Source of the DNA: an uncultured Chloroflexota bacterium
Lineage (GTDB): Bacteria; Chloroflexota; UBA11872
DNA length: 64,000 nt
Assembly (NCBI GenBank): GCA_958296175.1
Contig: OY282448.1
Span: 2,542,127 to 2,606,126, forward strand
Direction: 5' to 3'
Positions within the stretch are counted from its first letter, which is position 1; each line of letters starts with the position of its first letter. The translations under genes were made by a program, and so were the position numbers. Under the pieces are notes generated by a model that searched no databases, had not been told where the DNA came from, and saw only the letters and a program-made list of their open reading frames with translations. Below, piece by piece: positions 47,230-57,157 of the stretch.

Positions 47230-48246
47230 GTGACCCTCCACCCTGCGCCGGCCCGTCATCTGTCTCGAGCCGTGCCGGACGACCGCCGTGGGTCTGAGGA
47301 TCACGCGCCCGACGGCGGGTTCGTCAACGTGCACAAGCCGATTGGCATGCGCTCTACGCAGGCCGTGGGGCGCGTGCGGCGCGCCACGGGGTTCCGCCGC
47401 GTGGGGCACTGCGGCACGCTCGATCCGCTGGCCTGGGGCGTGCTTCCGCTGGCGCTAGGGCGCGCCACCCGGCTGAGCCGCTATGTGCTGACGATGCCCA
47501 AGACCTACGCCGCGGTCATGCTGTGCGGCGTGGACACCCCGTCGCACGATCTGGAAACCGACCCGATCGGCGCGCCGCGCACGCCGCCGCCGCCGCGCGC
47601 GCTGGAACAGGCGCTTGCCTCGTTTCGGGGCGAGGTCGAGCAGCTTCCGCCCGACTATTCGGCCGTGCAGGTCGGCGGCGTGCGCGCCTACCGCCTGGTG
47701 CGCCGCGGGGAGCGCCCAGACCTGCGGCCGCGGCGCGTGCGGATCGTCTCGCTGGAACTCATCGCGGCGGGCCGCATCGGCGCGGCGGTCGTCGACGGGC
47801 GTCTGCGCTTCGGTTCGGGACCCGGAGCGGCCGACCTGCTGGCGGCGGGACTGCATATCGAATGCTCCTCGGGCACTTACGTGCGCTCGCTGGTGCGCGA
47901 CCTGGGGGCAGCCCTGGGCTGCGGAGCGACCCTGCTGGGACTGGCGCGCACGCGCGTGGGGCCGTTCGGCATTGGCGCAGCCACAGAAATCTGGCAGCTG
48001 GGCAGCGCCGCGCGCGAGGACTACCTGCCCACGCTGCTCTACCATCCCGACGTTGCCGTCGAACACCTGCCGGCCGTGGTGCTGGGCGAACACGACCGCG
48101 CCGACTTCAGCCACGGCCGCCGCGTGCCCGCCGCCAACGCCGCCGGCTTGCATCGGCTCTACGACGGCGCGGGCGCGTTTCTGGGGCTGGCCACCGGCGC
48201 GGCGGGGGAGTGGACGCCGCAGATCGTGTGGAAACCCGCGGCGTGA
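47230..48246 (+). CDS. truB: tRNA pseudouridine(55) synthase TruB
   Basis: A 338-residue pseudouridine synthase that isomerises U55 in tRNA T-loops. The N-terminal NVHKPIGMRSTQAV and the catalytic motif GHCGTLDPLAWGVLPLALG (Asp in GTLDP) are clear. YSAVQVGGVRAYRLVRRGE follows, and the PUA-like C-terminal part is present. The start is GTG 47230; homologues often begin nearer GGFVNVHKP, so about 30 N-terminal residues may be extra. It is followed 16 bp later by ribF, the usual bacterial neighbour. Confidence 0.92.
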   Translation: MTLHPAPARHLSRAVPDDRRGSEDHAPDGGFVNVHKPIGMRSTQAVGRVRRATGFRRVGHCGTLDPLAWGVLPLALGRATRLSRYVLTMPKTYAAVMLCGVDTPSHDLETDPIGAPRTPPPPRALEQALASFRGEVEQLPPDYSAVQVGGVRAYRLVRRGERPDLRPRRVRIVSLELIAAGRIGAAVVDGRLRFGSGPGAADLLAAGLHIECSSGTYVRSLVRDLGAALGCGATLLGLARTRVGPFGIGAATEIWQLGSAAREDYLPTLLYHPDVAVEHLPAVVLGEHDRADFSHGRRVPAANAAGLHRLYDGAGAFLGLATGAAGEWTPQIVWKPAA

Positions 48247-48262
48247 CCCGACAAGCAGCGCC

Positions 48263-49255
48263 GTGAGGCCGCCAAACGCGCGCCGCGAGGTTCGCGTGTT
48301 TCGCGAGTGCCAGCCGTTTCGTCCGCTGGGCGGCGCGGCCGTCACCGTGGGGCGCTTCGACGGGGTGCACCGCGGCCACCGCGCCCTGCTGATCGCCGCA
48401 CGGCGCGCGGCGGCCAGCATCGACGGCGGCCGCGCCGTGGCGGTCACCTTCTGGCCGCCGCCGGAATGGGTGCTGCGGCCCCACGAACCCAAACGCCTGC
48501 TCACCACGCTGGACGACCGGATCGAGTTGCTGGCCGCGTCGGGCGTGGACGACGTGGTGGTGATGCGCTTCGACCTGGAGCTTTCGCAGCACTCGGCCGA
48601 GCGGTTCTTGCGCGGCCTGGGGGAGCGGCTGGACATGCGCGCGTTGGTGACAGGTCCAAACGCGGCCATCGGCCGCAACCGCGAAGGCACCCCGGAGGTC
48701 ATCCGCCGCCTGGCGCCGCGGCTGGGGTTTCGGCACATCCCCGTGCAGTACGAGGGCCGGCCCGGCGAGATTGCCAGCCGGAAGGCGCGCCGCGCCCTGC
48801 AGGACGGCGACGCCGCGCGGCTGCGCACAATTCTGGGGCGCGCGCACAGTCTGGCGGGCGAGGTGGCGACCGGCGACGGCCGCGGCCGCGCGCTGGGATT
48901 CCCCACCGCCAACGTGCAGCTGCCCGCCTGGCTGGCGCGCCCGGCAGACGGGGTCTACGTTGGGTTCGCCGCAACCGACGGCGACCCCGCGCCGCGCCCG
49001 GCGCTGGTGAGCGCAGGCTCGCGGCCGACCTTCGGCGCGGGGGAACGGCTCTTCGAGGTTCATCTGCTGGACGCGGAACGCGACCTCTACGGCCAGCGCC
49101 TGCGCACCTTCCTGTGGGCCTGGCTGCGCGGCCAGGAAGCGTTTGCGTCGGTGGACGACCTGGTGCGCGCCATGCAGCGCGACCGCCAGGCGGCCGCGGC
49201 GCTGGCCGCGCCCGCGTCCGGCGCATTCGCCCCGTTCGCGGCCGCCGTCCGCTGA
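48263..49255 (+). CDS. ribF: Bifunctional riboflavin kinase/FAD synthetase
   Basis: A 330-residue enzyme making FMN and FAD from riboflavin and ATP. The N-terminal adenylyltransferase half has VTVGRFDGVHRGHRALLIAA, the GxxxGxH nucleotide motif. The C-terminal flavokinase half has GRALGFPTANVQLP (the PTAN motif), and a conserved Glu lies in ERLFEVHLLDAERDLYGQRL. The start is GTG 48263, 16 bp after truB. The usual rpsO neighbour is absent. Confidence 0.93.
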   Translation: MRPPNARREVRVFRECQPFRPLGGAAVTVGRFDGVHRGHRALLIAARRAAASIDGGRAVAVTFWPPPEWVLRPHEPKRLLTTLDDRIELLAASGVDDVVVMRFDLELSQHSAERFLRGLGERLDMRALVTGPNAAIGRNREGTPEVIRRLAPRLGFRHIPVQYEGRPGEIASRKARRALQDGDAARLRTILGRAHSLAGEVATGDGRGRALGFPTANVQLPAWLARPADGVYVGFAATDGDPAPRPALVSAGSRPTFGAGERLFEVHLLDAERDLYGQRLRTFLWAWLRGQEAFASVDDLVRAMQRDRQAAAALAAPASGAFAPFAAAVR

Positions 49256-49566
49256 CCGCCGCTCGTCCGTCCGCAGCGCTCACCCGTCAGCACCTGTTCC
49301 GCCATGTGCCCGCCACCCATAGCTGGGGGCGCGCTGGCCAAGCGCTGGTCGATCGAGACGTCCCAGAGGTGCGAATGCGTCCGCGCACGGAGCCTATGGA
49401 AACTAAAGCGTCGACGAATACGCTCGGCGGCGGAGGGCGGACCGCGCCCCAGCCGCCGCTGTGCCAGCATGGGCGCGGACTATCGGAGGCGTGCCTACCC
49501 GCGCGTCCAGCGCGCCGTGCCGGACACCCAGGCGCGGGCACGAGAAAGAACCAAAGGGGGCCGCAC
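49256..49566. other. Intergenic region, no gene seen
   Basis: This 311-bp stretch between ribF and the Crp-type gene has open frames rich in Arg and Pro with no recognisable protein. It presumably holds the regulator's promoter, but no clear -35/-10 pair or Crp-type palindrome stands out. Confidence 0.5.
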
Positions 49567-50298
49567 GTGAACCAGCGCGCCGCGTCGGCGGCTGCGGGCG
49601 GGCGGCGGGGCCGTGCGCCGCTCGACGCTGCGGCGGCCAGACGCCGCCAGCTGCAGCACGTGGATATCTTCCGCGACCTGAACGAGGCGCAACTGCGCGA
49701 GGTCGAACGCAGCATGCGCGAAACGCGGGTCGGCGCCGGGCGCGCGGTCTATCAGCCCGACGAAATCCCCGAGGCGCTGTTCCTGCTCAAGACCGGCTCG
49801 GTGCAAATCTCCCGCATCTCGCCCGACGGCAAGCGCTTCGTGATTGCCAACATCGAGCCGGGCGCGCTGTTTGGCGAGATGGCCTTGCTGGGGCAGTCCG
49901 CGTCCGAAACGTTTGCCGAGGCTCTGGAAGACTCCACGCTCGGCGTGCTGCGCCGGCAGGACGTGGAACGCATCATCGTGCGCTTCCCGCTGGTGGGGGT
50001 GCGCATCATGCAGACCTTGGCCGAGCGGCTCAGCGAGGCCGAGACGCAGCTGGAAGACCTGGCGCTCAAGTCGCTGACCGCACGCCTGGCCGCCTTGATT
50101 TTGCGGCTCACGTCCGCGGCGAACGCGCAGCTGAGCGGCCTGACCCACAACGACCTGGCCGAGCGCGTGGGCACCTCGCGCGAGACGGCCACGCAGGCGC
50201 TCAACGAGCTGAAAGCCGCGGGGCTGATTCGCATCGGCCGCAAGCGCATCGACGTCGTGGACCGCGCGGGTCTGCGCGGCGTTGCCGAGACGTATTGA
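49567..50298 (+). CDS. Crp/Fnr family transcriptional regulator
   Basis: A 243-residue regulator. Residues about 30-145 form the cyclic-nucleotide-binding-like sensor domain (IFRDLNEAQLREVERSM and the phosphate-cassette-like NIEPGALFGEMALLGQSAS). A dimer helix follows, then a winged HTH (LTHNDLAERVGTSRETATQAL, then AAGLIRIGRKRIDVVD). GEMALLG matches the part of the fold that contacts nucleotide, but the ligand is unknown. There is no cysteine cluster, so it is not an Fe-S Fnr. The start is GTG 49567 after AAAGGGGG. Confidence 0.88.
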   Translation: MNQRAASAAAGGRRGRAPLDAAAARRRQLQHVDIFRDLNEAQLREVERSMRETRVGAGRAVYQPDEIPEALFLLKTGSVQISRISPDGKRFVIANIEPGALFGEMALLGQSASETFAEALEDSTLGVLRRQDVERIIVRFPLVGVRIMQTLAERLSEAETQLEDLALKSLTARLAALILRLTSAANAQLSGLTHNDLAERVGTSRETATQALNELKAAGLIRIGRKRIDVVDRAGLRGVAETY

Positions 50299-50447
50299 GC
50301 CGCGGCCGCGGCCTGCGCGCATCTGCCGTGCGCCGGTCTCGCCGCGATTGGGGCGGGCGCGGTGACGCCGCGGGGCGTTCGCGCCTGACACAAGCGCCGA
50401 AACCGCGCATCATGCAGACCGACGACGCGCACAGGAGCTGACGGCCC

Positions 50448-52046
50448 GTGTTTGGACGGCGTCCCAGCGTAACCTCGCGCCGCGGCATGGCGGCGGCGGC
50501 GCACCCCGTTGCCGCGCAGGCGGGCGCGCGCATGTTGGCCAGCGGCGGCAACGCCTTCGATGCGGCCGCAGCCACGGCCGCCGCGCTCAACGTGGCCGAG
50601 CCCTACATGTCCGGTCTGGCGGGCATGGGCGTGGCCGTGTGCTACGTGGCCGCGGAACGGCGCGTGCGGTGTCTGGACTTCATCGCCAACGTGCCGCTGG
50701 CCTTCGACCCGGTCGCGCGCCGCGGCGACGAGCTGTACAAAGGGCCGCACGGGGTGGGGCCGCCGGGCAGCCTGGCCGGATGGCTGGCGCTGCTGGATAC
50801 CTACGGCACGCGCTCGCGGGCCGACGTGTTCGCCGACGCCATCGAGCTGGCTCGCGAGGGCTTCCCCATCAGCGAGGGCAACGCCCACATGATCGCCGGG
50901 CAGATGGCCTCCGCGGCCGTCAATCCCGGCTGGGCGGAAATCTTTCTGGACGACGGCCGGCAACCCGCCCAAGGCTGGATGCTGCGCCAGCACGATCTGG
51001 CCGATACGTTCGAGGCCATCGTGCGCGACGGCGCGGCCTATCTCTACGACGGACCGCTGGGGCAGGCCATGGTGCGCGAGATTCAAGACCTGGGCGGCGC
51101 CCTGTCCCTGCAAGACCTGGCGGCCGTGGAGGCGCGCTGGGTCGATCCCATCCAGGCGGAGTACCGCGGCCTGGCCGTGCACACGCCGCCGCCGCCCGCC
51201 GAAGGCTTTCAGATGCTGCTGGCGCTGGGGCTGCTGGCCCCCGCCGACCTGGGCGCGCTGGAGCGCAACGGCGCGGACCACCTGGACGCGGTCATCCGCG
51301 CCACGCGCCTCTCGGCGCGCGAGCGCTTCCGGCACGCCAACGCGCCGCCGGACGTCATTGCCGACGTGCTGGCGCCCGCGAACCTGGAACGGCTGGGCGC
51401 TCTGATGAAAGGCCCGGCCGCCGTGCGCGGGCCGACCGAGCAGATCGGGCGCCCGCTGCCGGTTGGCGCGCGGCCCGACCCGGACCGCGAACACACCACC
51501 TCGTTCTCGGTGATGGACGCCGAGGGCAACGCGGTCTGCGTGACGCAGAGCCTGGGCGCGGGGTTCGGCTCTGGCATTGTGGTGCGCGGCTTTGGCGTGG
51601 TGACCAACGACTTCCTCTACTGGGGCGACCTGGACCCCACCAGTCCCAACCACCTGTACGCGGGCGCGCCGCTCTCGCTGCCGATTGCGCCCACGCTCTC
51701 GCTGCGCGGCGGCCAGCCGGCGCTGGCGCTGGGCACGCCGGGCAGCTACGGCATCTGCCAGACCCAGACGCAGGCGCTGGTGCAGCACGTGGACTTCGGC
51801 CTGGACGTGCAGGCCGCCATCGAAGCGCCGCGCCTGCGCGTGCTGGACGGCGCAGACGTGCTGGTCGAGTCGCGGATTCGGCCCGACGTGATTCAGTCGC
51901 TGCGCGCCCGCGGCCACGGCGCCGAAGCCACCGACGCCTGGACGATGACCGTGGGCGGCATGCAAGGCGTCTGGCGCAACCCAGCCAGCGGCGCCCTGCA
52001 AGGCGGCGCCGACCCGCGGCGCGACGGCTACGCGGTCGGCGTTTGA
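50448..52046 (+). CDS. Gamma-glutamyltransferase family protein
   Basis: A 532-residue Ntn hydrolase that removes gamma-glutamyl groups, for example from glutathione. VTSRRGMAAAAHPVAAQAG starts the fold and GPHGVGPPGSLAGW the first conserved region. The autocleavage nucleophile is the second Thr in REHTTSFSVMDAEGNAV. The later APLSLPIAPTLSLRGGQPA and GTPGSYGICQTQTQA segments complete the small subunit. No signal peptide is seen, unlike the periplasmic GGTs, so it is probably the cytoplasmic type (YwrD-like). GTG 50448 is the start. Confidence 0.88.
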   Translation: MFGRRPSVTSRRGMAAAAHPVAAQAGARMLASGGNAFDAAAATAAALNVAEPYMSGLAGMGVAVCYVAAERRVRCLDFIANVPLAFDPVARRGDELYKGPHGVGPPGSLAGWLALLDTYGTRSRADVFADAIELAREGFPISEGNAHMIAGQMASAAVNPGWAEIFLDDGRQPAQGWMLRQHDLADTFEAIVRDGAAYLYDGPLGQAMVREIQDLGGALSLQDLAAVEARWVDPIQAEYRGLAVHTPPPPAEGFQMLLALGLLAPADLGALERNGADHLDAVIRATRLSARERFRHANAPPDVIADVLAPANLERLGALMKGPAAVRGPTEQIGRPLPVGARPDPDREHTTSFSVMDAEGNAVCVTQSLGAGFGSGIVVRGFGVVTNDFLYWGDLDPTSPNHLYAGAPLSLPIAPTLSLRGGQPALALGTPGSYGICQTQTQALVQHVDFGLDVQAAIEAPRLRVLDGADVLVESRIRPDVIQSLRARGHGAEATDAWTMTVGGMQGVWRNPASGALQGGADPRRDGYAVGV

Positions 52047-52103
52047 CCTGGATGCGGACGTTCATGCCGCCCGTCGGCTGAGGCGCACCCGCGTTCCTCC
52101 AGC

Positions 52104-53378
52104 ATGAGCGCTCCCTTCAAGCTCGTCCACGCCGCCGACGTGCATCTGGACACGCGCTACCGGCGGCGTGGCGACGCGCTGCGCGAGCGCTTGCAGGAGG
52201 CCGGGCGTGCGGCCTTTGCCGCGCTGGTGGATCTGGCCATCGAGGAGCGCGCGGACGCGCTGCTGATTGCCGGCGACCTGTTCGACAACGAATGGCTGAC
52301 CGTGGCCACCGAGCGCGCGCTGACCGAGGACCTGGCGCGATTGACCGCGGCCGGGGTGACGGCGGTGTACGCCACGGGCAACCACGACCCCGGCCGCGCC
52401 AACTACCGCGCCGCGAACATCGCCTGGCCGGCCGAAGGCTTTCACCTCGTACGCTCGCGGCAGGCGGAGCGCATCCCCATCGAGCGCGGCGGCGAGACCG
52501 TGGGCTGGGTCGTGGCCGCGGGCCACGTGACGCAGCACGAAACGGAGAACCTGGCCGCCGAGTTTCCGCCTGCGCCGGGACCGCAGCCGGCCGCCGCGCT
52601 GCTGCACGCCGACGTGCAGGGAACGGCGGGCGCGCCCGACGACGAATCCGGGCGCGTCTACGCGCCGGCGCAGCGCGCCGACCTCGGCCGCGGCTACGCT
52701 TACTGGGCGCTGGGCCACATCCACCAGCGCCAGCAGGTCAACGACGATCCGCCGGCCTGGTATGCGGGCAATCTGCAGGGCCGCGACTTTGGCGAGACCG
52801 GTGCCAAAGGCGCGCTGGTGGTCGAACTGTCGCCGCCCGCGCCGCCCCAGATTCGCTTCCACCCGCTGGCGCGCGTGCGCTGGGAGACGCTGACCGCGGC
52901 AAACCTCGGCCATGCAAGCTCCATCAGCGACGTCCAGACCGCAGTGCGGGCCGAGGTCGAGTGCATGCGCGCCGACGACCGTCTCGCGCTGCCCGACCAG
53001 GAGTGGATCGTGCGCGTGGAACTCCGCGGCCCCTGTCCGCTGGCCGAGCTGCTGCGCGACGAGGCCGAACGCGACGACCTGGCGGACTACCTGCGCCAGT
53101 CGCTGGGCGCGCTGGACGTCGAGGTGCGCGACGCCGGGCTGCATCCGCCCATCGAGCTGGAACGCTACGCAGGCCAACGACACGTGCTGGGCGTGGCGCT
53201 GGCGCTGATCGAGCAGGCGCGCTGCGACGACTCGCAGCTGGCGCAGCTCACGCCCCAGACCCTGGCGCTGGGTGACGCGCACCCGGACGGGCCCGAACGG
53301 CGGGCGTATCTGCGCCAGCTGCTGGACGGTCTGGACGCCGCCGCCGCGGAACGGCTGCTGCGCAAGGACGCGACGTGA
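52104..53378 (+). CDS. SbcD/YhaO-like metallophosphoesterase (DNA exonuclease subunit)
   Basis: A 424-residue calcineurin-like phosphoesterase. LVHAADVHLDTRY supplies the DxH metal motif, LLIAGDLFDNEWL the GDxxD motif, VYATGNHDPG the GNHD motif and WALGHIHQRQQ the GHxH motif. A C-terminal capping domain follows. In SbcCD/Mre11-Rad50 and YhaO-YhaN pairs this subunit is the nuclease that works with the ATPase encoded directly downstream; the stop overlaps its GTG (GTGA). ATG 52104 is the natural start. Confidence 0.9.
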   Translation: MSAPFKLVHAADVHLDTRYRRRGDALRERLQEAGRAAFAALVDLAIEERADALLIAGDLFDNEWLTVATERALTEDLARLTAAGVTAVYATGNHDPGRANYRAANIAWPAEGFHLVRSRQAERIPIERGGETVGWVVAAGHVTQHETENLAAEFPPAPGPQPAAALLHADVQGTAGAPDDESGRVYAPAQRADLGRGYAYWALGHIHQRQQVNDDPPAWYAGNLQGRDFGETGAKGALVVELSPPAPPQIRFHPLARVRWETLTAANLGHASSISDVQTAVRAEVECMRADDRLALPDQEWIVRVELRGPCPLAELLRDEAERDDLADYLRQSLGALDVEVRDAGLHPPIELERYAGQRHVLGVALALIEQARCDDSQLAQLTPQTLALGDAHPDGPERRAYLRQLLDGLDAAAAERLLRKDAT

Positions 53379-56300
53379 GAATCGACGGCTGGTCCATCAC
53401 CGCGTTCGGCCCGCTGGCGCTGTGGCAGATGGAGGACCTGTCCCGTCACAACGTGCTGGTCGTGCTGGGGCCGAACGAGTCGGGCAAGAGCGCCCTGTTC
53501 GAGTTTTTTGCCAGCGCGCTGTTCGGGTTTGCGCCCGCGCGGGCCGACCGGCACCCCTACAAGCCTTGGGACGGCCGCTTTCTCGAGGGCAGCCTGGACG
53601 TGATGCTGCGCGACGGCGTCCAGGCGCGCCTGTCCCGGCGGCTCACCAGCCGCCCCGAGGGGCAGGTCTCGGCCAACGGCCGCACGGAGCGGCTGGGCAA
53701 TCAGCCAGTCCCCTGGGTCGGGCTGATGAACCGCGGCGTGTTCACGAACGTCTACGCGCTGACCCAGGAAGAAGCCCTGCAACTGGACCACCACGCCTGG
53801 CGGCAGGTGCAGGACCGCGTGCTGGGCGGCAGCTCGTTCGACTTCCTGCGGCCCTCGCGCGAGGTGGTGAGCGCGCTGGACACCGAACGCGCGCGCCTCT
53901 GGCGCCCCGACCGCCGCGGCAAGCCGCAGGAGCGGGAGATCACCGCTTCGATCCGTCAGCTGCGCGATGGTTTGCACGAAGCCAGCGGGCGGCGCGCGCG
54001 CATCGAGGCGTCGGACGGGCGTTTGGCGGAAATCGAGGCTGAACTTTCCGACAACATCCACGAGTTGCAGCGCATCGAGCTGGCGTTGGAACGCGACGCA
54101 ACTCTGGCGCCGCTGGTGCGGCGCGCGCAGCGCATGGACGAGTCGAACGCCCAGGCCGACACCCTGGTCCCAGCCGGCGCGTTGCCGGACGACACGCCGC
54201 AACGGCGCACGGAACTCACCGAGCGGCTGGCGGAGCTGCAGGAGCAGCGCGGCGACCTGCAGCGCAGCATCGAGCAGCGCCTGGCCGCGCAGAACATCGA
54301 CGACCCCACGCGCTTTCTGCTGGAGGCTCGGGACACCATCGAACGCTTGGACAGCGAGCTTTCGCGCGCGCGGGAAGATCAAGCTCGCGTCGAGAGTATG
54401 ACCGCCGAGTCGCTGCTTCGCGCCGGCACCTTGCGCGAGCTGGCTGGGCGCACGCTGGCGTCCGAGCAGATCGACGAAAGCGCCCGCGCCGCGCTGCTCG
54501 AACTCCCGGTGCGCGAATTGGAAGGGCGCTTCGACGCGTGGCAAGAGTCACATCTGCGGCTTGCGGATGCTCACAACCGCCGCCGTGAACTTCAGGGACG
54601 GCAGCAGGAAATCCGGCAGACGATTGCGGAGCGCGAGCCGTCGCTTGAAATCGAAGCCTCGATGCAGCTGCTGCTCGGTGCCCGCGCCGACATCGAGCGC
54701 CTCGACCGTGAACACTCACGCGCACAGGAAAACGAAGACCGACTTGCGGGCATGGACGCCGACTTGGAGCGAACCGCCGGTGCCCTGGACGAACTGACCA
54801 GGCGCGTGCTGGCGTCCGAGCACGTCGACGACACCGTCCGCAACGACGTTCTCGGACTTTCAATGGACGAGGTGCACGAACGCTTCGCCGCCTGGCGCGC
54901 GGCGCGGCAGCAGGTGGACACTGCAGACGCCGGCGCGGCTGCCGCCGCGGCCGAACGCGCGCGGCTGGAGCAATGGCTGGCCGACCATCCGTCCGCGCAG
55001 GACCGCGCGGAGCTGGACGAGCGCTTGCGCAACCTCCGCCGGATCGAGCGCGCCGGCGCGCCGCGGCAGCAACCCGCGGCGCAGGCGTTCTCCGCCTGGA
55101 TACTGCTGGGCGCGGCACTCGCGGCCGCGGGCGCCTTCGCGTTCGCGTTCGGCGCTCCTCCCGGCACGCTCGCCGCCGCGGCAATCGTCGGCGTGCTGGT
55201 CATCGTGGGCGCAATTGCCGCGGCGTACCGGCGGTCACAGCAGGCGCGGCGGGCCAGCGACGACTGGAATCAGCGTCTCCGCAAGCTTGGCCTGGACCCT
55301 GCCAGCGACGTCAGCGAGGAAATCGAACGCGTGCAGGCCAGCCGCGACGCCGCCTTGCGGCGCGAAGCCGAGCTGGAACGGCTGGCGCTCGCCTCGGAGG
55401 TCGAATCCAAGGCGCGCGAGCATCTGCAGGCCAGCGAAGCCGAGGCCAGCAACGCGCGCGACGAATTCCTGGCGGTGACCGCCCGCGTCCCCATAGCGCC
55501 GACTCGACTGGAAGCTCCCACCGAAGGCTTGGTTCGCAATCTGGAAGCCATGCGGCAGGCGGTCGAAAGCAAGCACGATCTGTGCCGCGACCGGGATGAC
55601 GTGACCGCGCGGCTGTCCGGGTGGCGCGACGAGGTCGAGCGTCTGTGTCAAACACTCAGTATCGACCTGCCGACGGAGCCGTTCGAGGCGGCACCGGCCG
55701 CACGGCGCGCGCTGTCTGAGGCCTTGAATGTCGAGCGCGCTGCCAAGGCGGCCGCGGCTGACATCCACAGGCTGCGCCAGCAGCTAGCGGCGGGCAAGGA
55801 CGACATGGACGCTGCGGAAACCGAGCACCAACAGAGTGAGACGGCCGCGCGCACTGCGCAGGCCGACTTCCTGGCCGTGATCGCAGACATTCCGGTGACG
55901 CCGATTCAGCGTGAGAAACCCGGCGGGGGACTCGTCCGTGACTTGAGTGATATGCGCCAGACGCTCACATATGATCGCCGCCTGCGTCGCAACCGCGCCG
56001 ACGTGGCCAAGCGGCTCGACGCCTGGCGCGCGGAGGTCGAGGGGCTGCGCGGCGCGCTGCAGCTCGATCTGCCGGCCGACCCGTTCGAAGCCGCGCCAGC
56101 CGCGCGGCGCGCCTTGCCGGACGCCCTGGAAATCGAACGCGCCGCCAAAGCCGCCGAAGCCGACCTGCCGCAGCTGCGCCAGGACCTGGAAACCTGCGGG
56201 CAAGACGCCGACGCCGCAGCGTTGGAACTGGAAAGGCTCGACGCCGCGCTGGCCCGCCTCGACCCCGGCCAGACCGACCCGCTGGCCGGGCTGGCAACGC

Positions 56301-57097
56301 TGACGCAGGCGCAGGAACTGCGCGGCGAGGCCCGCCGCATTCGCGCCGAGCTGGACCGCGAACGCCCCGACTGGTCGACGCGCACGGCCGAGGCCCGCCG
56401 CCTGGCCGCCGCCGGCAAATCGGTTGGCTTGAGCGACGACGATCGCGTCGCCCATCGCCTGCGCGCGGACGAGTTGCGCGCGCGCGGGCAGGAGCTGGCA
56501 GACGAGCGCGGCCGGCTGGCGGCGGAACGCGAGCAGCTGACGCGCGAACCCGGGCCCGCGCACGTCAGCGGCGCCATCCAGGCGGCCGAAGAACGGCTCG
56601 ACCTGGTGCGGCGCCAGCACGATCGGCTGGCGCTGCTGCGGCAGGTGATCTTGACGGCGGAGCGCTCCTACCGCGAGCGCTATCAGGCGCCGCTGCTGAC
56701 GGCCGCGGGCCGCCACCTGCGCCGCTTCACCAACGGGCGCTACGACCTGCTGACCATGGACGACGTGGCGTCGACCGAAGTCGAGCTCCAGGTGCGGCGC
56801 ACGGGCGAGGACTTTCCGACGACGGTGGATACGCCGCTGAGCCGCGGGACGATTCAGCAGATTTACTTTGCGCTGCGGCTGGCCATGGTGGACCTGATCG
56901 AGGGCGACGAGCCGCTGCCGCTGTTCCTGGACGAAATGTTCGTGAACTGGGACCCCGAGCGCACCAGCAGCGGCCTGGAAGCCCTGGCCGCAATGCCCGG
57001 CGACCGCCAGGTCTTCCTCTTCACCGCCGACCCCTACTGGGCCGAACGCGCCGCCGCCGCCGTCCCCACGGCGCACGTCGTACGCACGCCGCAATGA
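53375..57097 (+). CDS. SbcC/YhaN-like coiled-coil AAA ATPase with central membrane hairpin
   Basis: A 1,240-residue SMC-like ATPase. Walker A is GPNESGKSALFEFFAS (G32-S39), the Q-loop-type region is GVFTNVYALTQEEAL, and the C-terminal Walker B is LPLFLDEMFVNWDPER (about residue 1185) after LSRGTIQQIYFALRLA (signature). The long middle is coiled coil, broken near residues 573-617 by two hydrophobic segments (WILLGAALAAAGAFAFAFG and LAAAAIVGVLVIVGAIAAA). These replace the zinc hook and match the YhaN subtype. Residues about 695-828 and 829-962 are a tandem duplication. It is paired with the phosphoesterase gene just upstream. Confidence 0.87.
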   Translation: MRIDGWSITAFGPLALWQMEDLSRHNVLVVLGPNESGKSALFEFFASALFGFAPARADRHPYKPWDGRFLEGSLDVMLRDGVQARLSRRLTSRPEGQVSANGRTERLGNQPVPWVGLMNRGVFTNVYALTQEEALQLDHHAWRQVQDRVLGGSSFDFLRPSREVVSALDTERARLWRPDRRGKPQEREITASIRQLRDGLHEASGRRARIEASDGRLAEIEAELSDNIHELQRIELALERDATLAPLVRRAQRMDESNAQADTLVPAGALPDDTPQRRTELTERLAELQEQRGDLQRSIEQRLAAQNIDDPTRFLLEARDTIERLDSELSRAREDQARVESMTAESLLRAGTLRELAGRTLASEQIDESARAALLELPVRELEGRFDAWQESHLRLADAHNRRRELQGRQQEIRQTIAEREPSLEIEASMQLLLGARADIERLDREHSRAQENEDRLAGMDADLERTAGALDELTRRVLASEHVDDTVRNDVLGLSMDEVHERFAAWRAARQQVDTADAGAAAAAAERARLEQWLADHPSAQDRAELDERLRNLRRIERAGAPRQQPAAQAFSAWILLGAALAAAGAFAFAFGAPPGTLAAAAIVGVLVIVGAIAAAYRRSQQARRASDDWNQRLRKLGLDPASDVSEEIERVQASRDAALRREAELERLALASEVESKAREHLQASEAEASNARDEFLAVTARVPIAPTRLEAPTEGLVRNLEAMRQAVESKHDLCRDRDDVTARLSGWRDEVERLCQTLSIDLPTEPFEAAPAARRALSEALNVERAAKAAAADIHRLRQQLAAGKDDMDAAETEHQQSETAARTAQADFLAVIADIPVTPIQREKPGGGLVRDLSDMRQTLTYDRRLRRNRADVAKRLDAWRAEVEGLRGALQLDLPADPFEAAPAARRALPDALEIERAAKAAEADLPQLRQDLETCGQDADAAALELERLDAALARLDPGQTDPLAGLATLTQAQELRGEARRIRAELDRERPDWSTRTAEARRLAAAGKSVGLSDDDRVAHRLRADELRARGQELADERGRLAAEREQLTREPGPAHVSGAIQAAEERLDLVRRQHDRLALLRQVILTAERSYRERYQAPLLTAAGRHLRRFTNGRYDLLTMDDVASTEVELQVRRTGEDFPTTVDTPLSRGTIQQIYFALRLAMVDLIEGDEPLPLFLDEMFVNWDPERTSSGLEALAAMPGDRQVFLFTADPYWAERAAAAVPTAHVVRTPQ

Positions 57098-57112
57098 GCT
57101 GAAACGGCCGCG

Positions 57113-57118
57113 TATAAT
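57113..57118 (+). promoter_or_regulatory. Possible -10 element TATAAT before the small membrane gene
   Basis: A TATAAT in an AT-rich patch (CGTATAATTACAG) 45 bp upstream of the ATG at 57158. No convincing -35 is visible at 16-18 bp. Confidence 0.35.
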
Positions 57119-57157
57119 TACAGTGCACGTTGGTTTATTGTTCTCGAGGAATGAATG

